From NCBI GenBank assembly GCA_003991915.1, contig RQTK01000003.1, forward strand, positions 8,017 to 72,016: a stretch of DNA of 64,000 nucleotides. Reading direction: 5' to 3'. The stretch comes from Elysia chlorotica. Taxonomy: Eukaryota; Mollusca; Gastropoda; Plakobranchidae. This document shows positions 9,801 through 21,900 of this stretch, in pieces. The notes under the pieces were generated by a model. That model worked only from the letters and a program-made list of their open reading frames with translations. It was not told the origin of the DNA and made no database searches. A program made the position numbers and the translations under genes. How positions within the stretch are numbered: position 1 is the stretch's first letter; each line of letters opens with the position of its first letter.

Positions 9801-12800
9801 AAGACCAGGGAAGTTTGCGCAGTTTAAATTATAGAGTGCTTTGATAATTTGTGTTCTTGCTTTCTTTTTCCCTGTGTTCTGCAGTCTGGAGCAAATGCCT
9901 GGATTGTGAACAAGTACTCTTGGACGCCGTTGGACATTGCCGCCATGCATAACAGAGTCGGTATGTTCAAATAGTAAAGAATTGTATATCTTGCCTTGGT
10001 CTAATACCATGTTTTACCAGTTACATGTCTCATATATGCCTCTACCGTCAACATTTCTATTTGGGTTATATTGAGTCTTTATAATGAGATCTGCTTCTTT
10101 ACTGCTTCTCCTTGAATTATAAATGCCTTCTTTTGTTTCACAATAAATTTTACGGTTACTGATTATATTGGACTGCATAGAAGCAAAAGAATCTAAATTA
10201 TATTGGACTGCATAGAATCAAAAGAATCTATATTTAAGTTGTATATTGCAAAAATGGCTTGAATACCAATATGATGGTTAATTATTTCAGCCTATCTTTT
10301 GTGATCCAATGGAGGACACGGTAGCCGTGTGGTAGAACATTGGCTTCCAAAGCAATAGCACATAAAATTGCCAGACGTCAGTCTTGGGGCCCATATACAA
10401 TATAGCCTATAAAGTACTGATTTTGGAACCAACTCAACTCAACTTGTGATCCAATATATATGTGTATGTATATCCCTTGTAGTTGTACACAAGGGGTTCA
10501 GTCAAATGTAATGATCAGTTGGCATCGCTGTGTGTGTTTACAGACGCTGTGGGGGCACTGCTGGAAAACGTGCCAACCCTGCGTGAGAACCGAGTGGCGC
10601 TAGTGGAGGCGGCCATGCGTGGATGCAAGCAGAGCGTTGAGTTGCTCCTCGAGCATGGAGTCAACCCATCCATGCTGGACGATCTGTGTGGATCGTCCGC
10701 CCTGCACGAGGCAGTGCGCTTCAACAGGTCTCTTGTGTAGTAAATAGCAATATATATATATATATATAAAATTATGTATGTATGTATATTGATATTGGAT
10801 GGCCTCTTTCACCTTCTCTCTCCCCAAATCCCATAGCATGGCACTCACCCATCTATCCTGGACAATCTGTAAGGATCATCCGCCCTGCAATAGGTCTCTT
10901 GTGTAGTGAATTAGCAATATATATCTTGATATCGGCTGGCCTGTTACATTTGTATACAGTATTTTGCCGATCATAATATGTAAGTCAACCAGACAGTGTG
11001 AATTGGGCACAAGACAGGATTTTTGCCAAATCCCTTTATACATACTTTACTATGGTCGAAGAAACGTTATCATTTCTAGTACAAGAAAAAATTACTTTCC
11101 ATTCAAAAAATTAAGGAAAGTCAATATAGAGTATTTTTTAAATACATTTAGAAGGATCTAGCATGTATGAATTAGTTGTAATATTATTTAAACTTCTTAG
11201 TTTCCTTCTTTACCTTGGTTATTTTGTTTATCAATCAAGTTATCATGTTAAAATCTCACTAAACTGATAACCAAGAAAGGAAAAAAAAATGTGCACTCTA
11301 TTTATAAGTCATTGTTTATACTCTGTTACAATTATCCTGTTGTTGTATTTTTTTTATTGTGCAGGTTAGAGGTGACCCAACTTTTGTTAGACTTCCAAGC
11401 GAACCCGGAGATGCCAAATCTGAAGAAAGAAGTAAGTCATTTTGTATCTTTGTAGAGTTTCTTTAATGTTCAAGTTGTCTTGTGTTGCACAATTATGATA
11501 TGTGTGTATGAAACTTTGATTTACTTTGCTCTTAATTGCATCATGTATTTCTGTGACGTGCTTTTACTATTTTCTTTTACTCTCATATTCTTTCTTTGAT
11601 ACCTTTTCTTTTAACAAATGTACACGAGTTTGTTGAGATTCTTCAAGCGGTAACATTTAAATTAATTTCTGCACGGATCATGTTGTGGATAAAATCCTTT
11701 CATATTTAAAATTTTATTATTGTGATGTTGTTTTTGTTGTTTGCATTTCAAGTATTTTTTAAACTACTGTTTTTTTCCTGATCCCTTTTTATAGGTTTAA
11801 AAATTTACAATGAATGTCTGGTATGCTTTGTTTTATAAATGAATTTATTGTCATCATAAACTGAAAATTCATTCGACAAATACTGCATATCGATCCTACA
11901 ATTGTAGTTTCTTAACCTTGTAAGCCTAAATGAACGTTTTTTTTGTTTTTTTTTTTTAACAGAAAAACATCCAAACTATTTTCCATCAATATTGTCTGTC
12001 GTAAATCATTATTGCATAAGGATAATTTGATTATATATGAGTAACTTCCAATGGAAATGCCTACAGATAGATTTCATGAATTGATGTAACTAAGTATAAT
12101 ATCTTCCAAAAGTCTCAATATGCCTAATGTGAAAGATTCTCCATCAGTTGAACTATAAATCTAAAAAGTACACTTTCTTCTTAATTTAATAATGTTTAAA
12201 AATGTGTCTGCAGTTTTCTTTCTTGATATTGGGGATGTAAGCAAAGAAATTTGGGTAGTTACAGAATTTAATAATTTGTGTTTAAAGGTAGAATTTGAAA
12301 GCATTTTTAATTTGATAGTTGAGAAAAGGCTTATTTACCATCAGGTCTCCTAAAAACTGATTTATTTTAAAATCATCTTGATATACATGTGGAGCAGAAA
12401 TAAGGCACACAGATTATTGTATATCAATATACTTTACATAAGCAATATATCATTCTCACCCATGCAATCTAATAATCTTCATATACTCCTCAAGCATAAT
12501 TGTATATCCATATTTTACTTACTATGCAGAGTATATTGCACATAATTAAGTTCAGATCAGTCTGTTTCAAAGTTGAGATGTGTTTGTGATACCCAAGCGT
12601 CACCAAAGACATTTGGGCTAAATGTTTTTATCTACTTAGTGGCATTAGGAAAAAAGTGATCTTTCATTTAGAAGTGAATTTTGTCAAGGATTTTCTGTAC
12701 TTGTGTGTCCTTGAGGTGTTGCTATGATTTATTCGGTATAAAAGAGTGTTCATGAATTTTATATTGTAAAACATGTAAGGCATCTAGAATGAGCCAGGCA

Positions 12801-15800
12801 TGGATCTAAAAGACTTACTCAATATACAAATCTACTGTGTTTTGCATATCTTTGTTTTCTTTCATTAGATGCAATATCTCACAGTAGAGAAATGGCAGAT
12901 TTATGAGGCAACCAGGAAGTATCAGGCACTAATCAGAAATTTGACTTTTGGAGTTATTTATAGAATCAAAGGCAATTTAGAGGTTGAAAAAAAAATCCAC
13001 TCATATTTCTAGTACCATACATTTTTTTTTTCTAATGAAAGGATTGATATATTGTCTTTTACCATGTTTAGAGGACTTAAGATTTAAAACAAATCATTGA
13101 CTTGTACCTGGTTGCATCACATTATACTTTTCTGTCATTCTTAAACAGCCTACAGCAGCACTGTTTCAGATGATCCTTGAACTAAAAAAAAAATCTGCAT
13201 GTTTTTAAGTGTCTGGTTTTGTTCAAGATGCCTAATAATGATTTGTGTTTTTCACTGCACCAAATTTTTCGTTTGCTTTTGCATGGTATGGCCACGTGCA
13301 TGTTCACATTTTTCTCTGGTGTCGTGATCTGATTTCACTAGACTCCCCGTCAAATCGCAAGTGAATTGGCTTCAGAGCTGGCCGAAAAAGTGCTCAGGTT
13401 GTTTGATGGTAAGAAAGAATATGTTACTCAAAAGGTTTTATTTTTATTTTCTTAGAATTATGCTTGAAAAAACGACGGAAAACTGTTATCTGTGCAAGTT
13501 CTGTTAATTTTTCTACCATCTTTAATATATCTTTTATGATTTAACAGTTAAATTGAATCTTTAAGGCAAATTGTAATTAGATCAATTTTTAGCTGCCAAT
13601 GCTTAATGTTGATTAATGAAATGCTGAAAATATGGACCCTGTTTTTTTCGTGATAAAATATGAACATGTATTCTTTCTATCTGCTACAAACTTTCTTCAG
13701 CTTTCATATAGGCCAAATCTAAAAATATTTCATATTCTCTATTTCCTTTATAATTTGAAGTAATTCTTGTTTCTCTTAAGACCTGGCTTAGTCAATATAA
13801 TTGAGGGGTATAAAGCAGACTTTTCTTTATAAGTATATAGAATGAGAATTGATCCTTTGTAGTTTCAACAAGTTAACAGAAGAAAGAACACAATGATCAC
13901 TTGCTGCAAAAAAAAAAAACCTGTTTAAGTTTGATAGCCTCAACAGTCCAGAATTAATTAATGGTTATCTGATATCGTTACTAATTGATTCTCAAGAGGG
14001 CAACGTACCGAAATAATATGTAAACATACCAATGTGTCAACCAGACTCCCATTGATGTGAAAGGCTTCTTTTGATAAATATTCATTTTTGAAGTCAGTAG
14101 TTACTTTCTTACAAAGACAGAAATATTTCTAAAAGCACAAATGGTGATTTGCATATTTTCATCCTCAATATCTGGTTTACTATGAGTATCCTTAATCAAC
14201 AACTGCCAGATTAGATTGAAATTCGACAGTGGAAAATGGAAAAAAGAAAATTTTCTGTAGCTTTTGGCTTTATTATTAGTGAGGTGTCATTCAAAGGGTT
14301 AAATCTACATTTTCGAAAACCTTAGAGAGATCTCATTCAATTGCTCTTGCTGAATCATCAACAAAAAATTGCATGTTTTATAAAAAATACTTTTTTAATG
14401 ATTATTCCCTTCCATTAAATTCTTTTCAATATGTGAGCTTCCATTTTACCAAAAAAATATAGATAGAACCCTTCTGACGTCACATCAGGTATGTGTAAAG
14501 CTGAAATCAATGTTCATATCCGTGACAGATCTATTGGTGAAATTTCAAATTTTTTCCACACATCTTTTCAGAACAAGCGGACAGACCAGCACGCCTGCCT
14601 AAGCTGAGGCCTCAGGTGGAATCTCCATCATCACCCAAAGGTGAAGGCGGTGAAAACAAATTAGGACACATCAAAGGTGTGTATCATGATTATAGGCTTT
14701 TCAGATTCATGTTACGAAACGTTTCACAATCAGTCAAAAATTTATTTGTCCAATTTTGTCACCTGCTGCTTGGGTAGGTGTCAGTTTAATGTGATCGACT
14801 GAAACAGGAGTCCAGGTCTCCCCGTCCTGTCTCTTGTGTGACAGCACATAAATTGTTAGACATCAGTTTTGGGACTCGTCCACAATATAGCCTATATGGT
14901 GCTGACCTTAGGCATTAAGGAACCAAACAGACATCACCAGTGCAGTATCAAATTTTGAAAGAGTCCAGACTGATGTAGTAATATGGAAAAAGTTGTCTTT
15001 TTTCAGTCGGGTTAAAGACAGAGGTGAAATGATAACGTTGGAATTGGCAGGTCAACAAAAAGTCACCAAATTCATTGATCTGTCACCTACTCATGATGGT
15101 GTTAGGAATGTTTTTTTTTATCAATCTATCATATACTCATCATGGTGTTTGGAACATTTTATCAATCTATCATATACTCATCATGGTGTTTGGAACACCA
15201 GTTGAGTATGTACATTATATTTTTGGTTTTCAAATCTGATGTTAAGAATGAAGTTAAGATATATTAAGTTTAGTTATAGGAGCACTGAGCTAGCACAATG
15301 ACATAGGCCTATCTAATTTTTTTGCAATTATTTAATAACTAAAAACCATTATTTTTTTGTTTTATTATTCTTATTGTGTTCCCTTATCCAGCCTGATTAA
15401 AGAATAAAGATTATTTATTTGTCTGCAAAGTGAAGCTTGGTCATATTTTGCTAAGCGTTTTCAATGTAGATCCACATTCCCATTTCTCTTGTCCCATTAG
15501 ATTGATTCCATTTCCTGGACTGATTGTCTGTTTAGAATCAAGATGAGTCATTTGCCGCTACAATGAAGCTTTTGTCAGACATTACTTTTTGGGCGCGTCC
15601 ACAACATGCTCTTTATAGTGCTGACATCGGATACCACGCAACTCAACTCAACTCTACATTTCCATTTCTATCTGTCCCATCAGATTATCCTCCGATTCCT
15701 AATGACATCACGTGGACCCAGAACAGACCTGTCTACTGCAGCTCATGTACGGAGAAGAACACAAACCTCAACATTCTAGATGGTATGAGACTAAGAGGAT

Positions 15801-15923
15801 TGGTCACTAGTGTGATTTAATATATCATATTTTGTTTTTCTCTGTACAAAATTTTGTGTATTCTATAGTACAAATAATCTATTGCAGTTGGCACGGTGAT
15901 TGGTAATTGGGTAGCTAAGACTA

Positions 15924-15966
<43 letters not shown>

Positions 15967-18900
15967 ACTACTACTCCTACCACTATTCNNNNNNNNNNNN
16001 NNNNNNNNNNNNNNNNNNNNNNNNNNNNNNNNNNNNNNNNNNNNNNNNNNNNNNNNNNNNNNNNNNNNNNNNNNNNNNNNNNNNNNNNNNNNNNNNNNNN
16101 NNNNNNNNNNNNNNNNNNNNNNNNNNNNNNNNNNNNNNNNNNNNNNNNNNNNNNNNNNNNNNNNNNNNNNNNNNNNNNNNNNNNNNNNNNNNNNNNNNNN
16201 NNNNNNNNNNNNNNNNNNNNNNNNNNNNNNNNNNNNNNACTCAGACAACCTTCGATCAATGTGGGTTATTCCAGTATTGCACGATGCCTGGACCATTCTC
16301 AACCTAAGAACTGAGCATGTCCTCACTGGCATCACCATATATGGATGGTAGGCTAAAGTTAACTTAATAAAAAAGATGAATATTATTTTTAAAATAAATC
16401 CTTTGGGAAACTTTTGAAATAATTTATGAAATGTTAATTGCGGCTCGACTGTTTCCAACCAAATGGGAAGGTATGCCACATATCCTCTTATATCCTTCAC
16501 CAATAACAATTTTCCACACAATTATACCAGCTTAAACTACAGTATATTGCTTTAGAAAGAGTTGTGGTTAAAGTTGGCACTTCTTCTGAATAAACTAGTT
16601 ACTACAAAATTTTTACCACCTAAAAAATTTGATGTCATTTTTGTATTTTAATTGAGATATAGAACTGGGCAAAATTATTTACTTTTTATATATAACTCAG
16701 TTTTGACTCTTGTGTGTTGCTTAAGTTAGTAGTTAATCATACAGAAGGATGAAATGTGTCTATTTTGTAGAACATTGGCTTCCGACGCAGGAGGTCCTTT
16801 GTTCCAGCCCTGGCGATTTTGCCCCTTACTGGTCTGGTTGATATCAGTTTAATGTGAATGGCTGAGACAAGAGTCATGGTACCCTCGCCTTTTCTTGTGT
16901 GTGGCAGCACATAAAATTTCAGACGTCAGTCTTGGGGCCGGTCCACAATATAGCCTACATAATGCTGACATTGGACGTTAAAACAACTCAACTCAAGTCA
17001 ACTCTATGCTGATCTATTGTTTGTAATCAGCACCTGTATCAATATCTTGCTGTCGTAGGGATTTGTGTATTGTCATTGGGGAATATGGAAATTTGTTGTG
17101 TGAGAAATAATTTTAAATAATTTTCTTTTCCCATCAGGGAGATTGAAACATGTTTGTACTTCTAGGTCTAGATCTAATGATCTTGTAGCTTGGGGATCAA
17201 TTAACACGTCTTATAGATATATGTGTCAAAATAAGATATTATTTCACATTCTTTGCTCCTAACATTTTGACTTCTTGTATGTTTCGTTCAACTCTCCCAG
17301 CTTTTAAAAAAAACAACAAATTTAATTGTTTTTGTTGTTGTTTTTTTTCTGTCACAGGAATAGCCCACAAATGATGAAGACTTTCCAGATCCAAATTTCA
17401 GATTCTATGGAGTAAGTTTAAATTTTTTAGTGAAGATGAATTCTAGTTAAGATTTTACAATAAAGATGGATCATTTTTGTATTTTTTAAAATTACTTTAT
17501 TTGATTTTTTTAATGCAAGTTTAAATGTTGAAATTCATGTTTTTTTCAGCTCCCTATTGATAAATATTTTTGTTGTCTCTTATACCAAGAATGTTAGATT
17601 AGTAAAACTGTTTTTAGAAGATATGAAAATCTAGTGTTTGTGTATCAGTATGTGTGAAATGGCCCATTTCAAAATACCAACTGTAGCAGATTTTACTTTT
17701 ACAAGCTGAAGATAGGGATCTTTACTGTGAAATCACATTTAAAGGAGCATTATGATACAAATTGGTGCTACAAATTTAAGGAAACTCCAATTTGCATATA
17801 ATGCCATTATGAAAACGTAATTTTAAAGAATAGATTATTCACAATTTATATTTTTTTATTCATCAAGTCCTGGAGTTGAAAAAAATTTTTTTTTTAATCT
17901 AATACTTTTTCTCTCTCTATTTTTTTCTGTGATTTAATGATATCAGAGGTCCATGGACTCTAGTTTCAACATTTACATGTCGCTTGCTTGGTAGTTCAGA
18001 TCCCAAAGAACAAGGTAAATATTTATATCAAAGAAAGCTGCCTTTACATCAAACATTACATTTATCCCATAAGCCATGATTTAGAGATTGAATGTGTTAG
18101 TTTGCAAATTGGAAAATAATTTTTGTTTTTCATGATTTTCTTAAACATTTTTTTTTATTAAATGGAAGCAATAATAATAAAGACAGTGCGTTTTTTAACA
18201 TGTGAGTTTAAGGTACTCAATGTAAATTATCAGTTTTTGATATAAAGATATATTGCATTGATAGACCTATTTAGCAAATCAATAAATTCATAATCTTAAC
18301 TTTCTAAAAGCAAAAGTCAATTAAATTAATAATCTTGAAAGCCATAAAGGGTTTTAACAACACTTTGAAGAGTTCCAAAATCTATATAAACATTGTCTTT
18401 TTACCTCTTGTTCACTCTCTCAATAAATCTAATAATACTTTCTATAAGATACTGTCGACTTTTCTGGTATAGGTCACGAATATGCACATTCAGCTCAAGT
18501 CCTCTGAACCTGAACAAGTCCTCTAAACCTGAAAAACAAGTGTTATGTTACATTTTTTATTTCAAAGGAAATTGATTATCTCTGGTTTTTGAAAAGCTAA
18601 AAGTGCATTTTTTCTTTTGCCATAAATTACTAAAAAAAAGTCTGAATTCCGACGTTTGCTTGTTTCACCCTGGTTGCCTCAGAAGAATTATTATCTACAC
18701 TTTTCCTTTTCTTGCCAATTAACTTATCTCTCTATGTGTAACCTTAAGCTTTCCCTCAAGAGTCCAAAGGTTCTGCATTGTGAAGTTGGTACCTGCGCTC
18801 ATACATATGGGCACTCTGTAAATCACTCAAAAAGTCCAAACTCTGACGTGTGCCTGATTCATCCTGGTTTTGATCATAATTATTATCAGCAGTTCTTCTA

Positions 18901-21900
18901 TTTCTTGGAAATTGACTTATGGCTAAGTGCTATATGGTTACATGCGACCTCAGTGTGGCATTGTTTACACATACGCTACTATTCTAGCATGTACCGCGTT
19001 AGTTATGTTCACCAAATCGGCTGTTTGGCGAGAACAGACTTAGAGTCTAGATCACTCAATTTAATTATAAAATATACTCAAAGTTTGATTAAGCAGAGAG
19101 GGTTTTTTTGTAGGGAGAGAGAAGCTTTCACATTCTCGTTGTGTTGAAACATCTTGCTGCTCTAAATACTGTTATTTTGCTGTTTTGTGGATCCATTATA
19201 GATCTAGATAGACTGTCAAGATTTGATTTAGATGTAGATATTTTTTAGTTGCATTCTTAATCCTCAGACAGGGTGTTTATTAATAAAGTTTAATTGGTGC
19301 ATTTCTACAAAGGATTTCTAGTAATAATTATTTCGTTAATATTGACGAGATAGTGTTTCCGAGTCATCGTGAATTATATTAAAAAATTGGTCTATAACAG
19401 GAACCCACTTTATCAAATCAATGCCAAACGCTGTGGATCGGCTGAGGCAGGAGTTGAGGTCTTCTGCCCTGTATCTTTTGTGGCAGCACATAAAAATGTC
19501 AGACGTTAGTCTTGGGAACTGTCCACATTATAACCTATATAGTGCTGACGTTGAATGTTAAGCAACCAGTTCATCACACGTACACCTATTTCCCCAGCCT
19601 TCCCTCAGGAGTTCAAAGGCTTCACGGTGCGAAGTCGGTACCTGCGTCTGTACATTGTGGACAACCACGGCGGCTCCTACATCTGCTTCCAGGGTGTCCA
19701 GCTTCACGGCGCCGACTCGCTAGTCCTGGACTGCCTCGCCAACTGTGGCCTCGCCAGAATCCAGGAATCATTCATCGCTCTGGTGATTTTTCTAAATAAA
19801 AAAAAAATTATTACTTGAAAAGTTGTCATTGCAGTTTTTATCTAACTTTTGATGCACTATTGGGAGATTATATGTCAAAGTGGTTTAGTGCTTTTATTAG
19901 CAACTGAACTAAGAGAAGGTTGTGGGTTCTAAACTGACAAGGTACAAAAAATAAAAGAAAAATGCAGGAACCTGGAACTTATGGCCTGGTTGTGGCCCGG
20001 GCCCCTTAGAGTTTCAGGTGTTAAGGGCCTAAACAATTAGTATAAGGGAACTTTTTTCTTTGAAGTCTCTGTCATCTAGCTCCCTGTTGAGTTTCTGCAT
20101 GCTACATCCCTTGCTATTTATAAATGTCTTTTTGTGTCTGTTTCTTTTGCACTCATTCTCATTCCTCCACTTATTATTTCTATCTCTCTTTTCATTCTCT
20201 TTAACTCTCACCCAATTTTTTTTTTTCCATTCGATGTTACTATTTGTGTGCCTAATAATATGATACTTGATCAGCTTGTGTCCTAAAAAAACAAACAAAG
20301 TAAAAAAATTATAATAATAATACAATAAGACCACCCTATTTTCTATATTAAGGATTATGGATTTAATACTTTTGTTTTGTTTTTCTCTCTCTGTAGGGTT
20401 TAAACACATGGAAAAAACTCTTGGATATTTCTCAAGAACAGGCAAACCATCTTGTAAGTTCTTACTGTAAAGATGACAAGGCTTATGCAAGTCTTTATGA
20501 TGTGGTTTATCAGAGAATTATTAATCTAACGCTTAAATGAGAAAAAAATGAATAGAACAATCACTAGTTTTGGTGAACTGAATATAATAAAGAAATATGC
20601 TATGGCCCATGATTTCTGATTGCCTCTGAGCAGCTATGTATAAGGATGTTTAAAAAAAAATGAATATTTGCCTTTTGTCTTACAAAATCATTTAATTGAT
20701 CTATGAATATCATAACTCATAAAAACATAACATTTAAACTGTGTAATTAAGTTTTAAGATACATCTTTGCAAACTTTTTGAATACTAGAATGCTTATGTT
20801 GTTCAAAGTGACAAAAATTCCTGAAGTATAGATAATAATGTTTCCACTATCTTGGAATGGAAGTAAGCAAGTATGAGGGGGTTCTAATGTTCATTTATTT
20901 GTATGATTTCTCACCTCTCAGGTATCTGAGCCAGAGAAAAAGGCTGCTTTGTGGGAAACTGTATATAAAGGCAGAAGAGAGAGTAAGCCATTGTAAATTG
21001 TCTTATATGTCGTTCGTTTTGAAAATAGGACCATTTTTTTATAGTGAATATTATGCTTTTTTAATTTAAAAATGAATTATTTCATTCTTTTCCTGAGATA
21101 TTTTCATTAAGAAGAAAGAAAGAGTCATAGATTCTCACCCAAAACTTTTTTTTGTCCAAAATTTTTATAAAACTGTTAAATAGATGCTTTCAAATTTATT
21201 TAAATGAAATGATGTGGATGAATAAATATGTATGCATGTATGTATGTATATATGCTATAGTTTATTTTAACAAGAATAAATTGCTCAATTGATGAAAGTA
21301 AAGATCATTTGTTTGTGATCATCACTCTTAGTTAAGACTAATAAGAGACATTCAATGTTAAACTACTACTTACTGTAGACTACCCTATACGGTCCTTTTT
21401 TGTTGATTTGTTTGTGAACAGGATCTTTCCACTAATTTCATAGAGGACTGTTTAATTTCTGCATCGAATGATATTTTGAAAAAAAAAGTTTAAAAGTTCA
21501 CATTGTTTTAAATAAGGAAAATCTGCTATGATACTTCTTTTCAAATGAAAAAATATATATGGGCTTTTTGTGGATTATTTTTTTTGGTTGTTCCATTTGG
21601 ATCTAAAATTATATTTTATCTTGCTGCGCCAAGGGTAGTTTTAATACACACAAACTTAAAGTGTGAGTCTGATTCTTTAAAAAATCTGATGCTCGTCTAT
21701 CCAGTTCAAAGGCTTCACGGTGCGAAGTCGGTACCTGCGTCTGTACATTGTGGACAACCACGGCGGCTCCTACATCTGCTTCCAGGGTGTCCAGCTTCAC
21801 GGCGCCGACTCGCTAGTCCTGGACAGTCTCGCCAACTGTGGCCTCGCCAGAATCCAGGAATCATTCATCGCTCTGGTGATTTTTTGTTTTTAATTTTTTA

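Larger units (their letters stand above)
6893..14676 (+). other. Ankyrin-repeat half of the gene (exons 1-10)
   Basis: Repeat cores are visible in order: GYTPLLLAVLHGSKEIAERL (residues 64-83), NTGLHLAVFHGRLDVVELMI, GNTALHIACETSVDQRVKII, SWTPLDIAAMHNRVDAVGAL, VALVEAAMRGCKQSVELLLE and SSALHEAVRFNRLEVTQLLL, followed by a capping helix (TPRQIASELASELAEKVLRL). The TPLH/ALH and helix-2 LL patterns are canonical. The third repeat carries a longer loop (ETSVDQRVK). Exons cut repeats at recurring but not identical points. Exon 10 encodes a Pro/Ser-rich linker. Confidence 0.85.
15684..19782 (+). other. F5/8-type-C-like domain exons (11-15)
   Basis: Residues about 320-468. Conserved-looking stretches are WTQNRPVYCSSCTEKNTNLN, WTILNLRTEHVLTGITIYGW, KTFQIQISDSMEGPWTLVST and SRYLRLYIVDNHGGSYICFQ. 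The order (buried Trp, I..I.IYGW strand, F.I..SD, GPW..V, RYLRL.I..., GG..ICF.GVQLHG) matches the jelly-roll of discoidin / F5/8 type C domains. In intracellular proteins such domains bind proteins rather than lipid. The exon at 16245-16347 begins seven bases after the assembly gap, but its phase fits both neighbours, so no coding base appears to be lost. Confidence 0.75.

Noticed and set aside
15817..16521. Open frames spanning the run of N
   Set aside because: Most residues are undefined; the real exon on the plus strand (16245-16347) explains the coding signal.
18656..19147. 163-codon plus-strand frame
   Set aside because: Runs through the exon relic and repeats in a different register from the relic's homology; no family resemblance.
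20029..20490. 153-codon minus-strand frame
   Set aside because: Lies across an intron and antisense to exon B; Lys/Asn-rich translation of T-rich sequence, no family.
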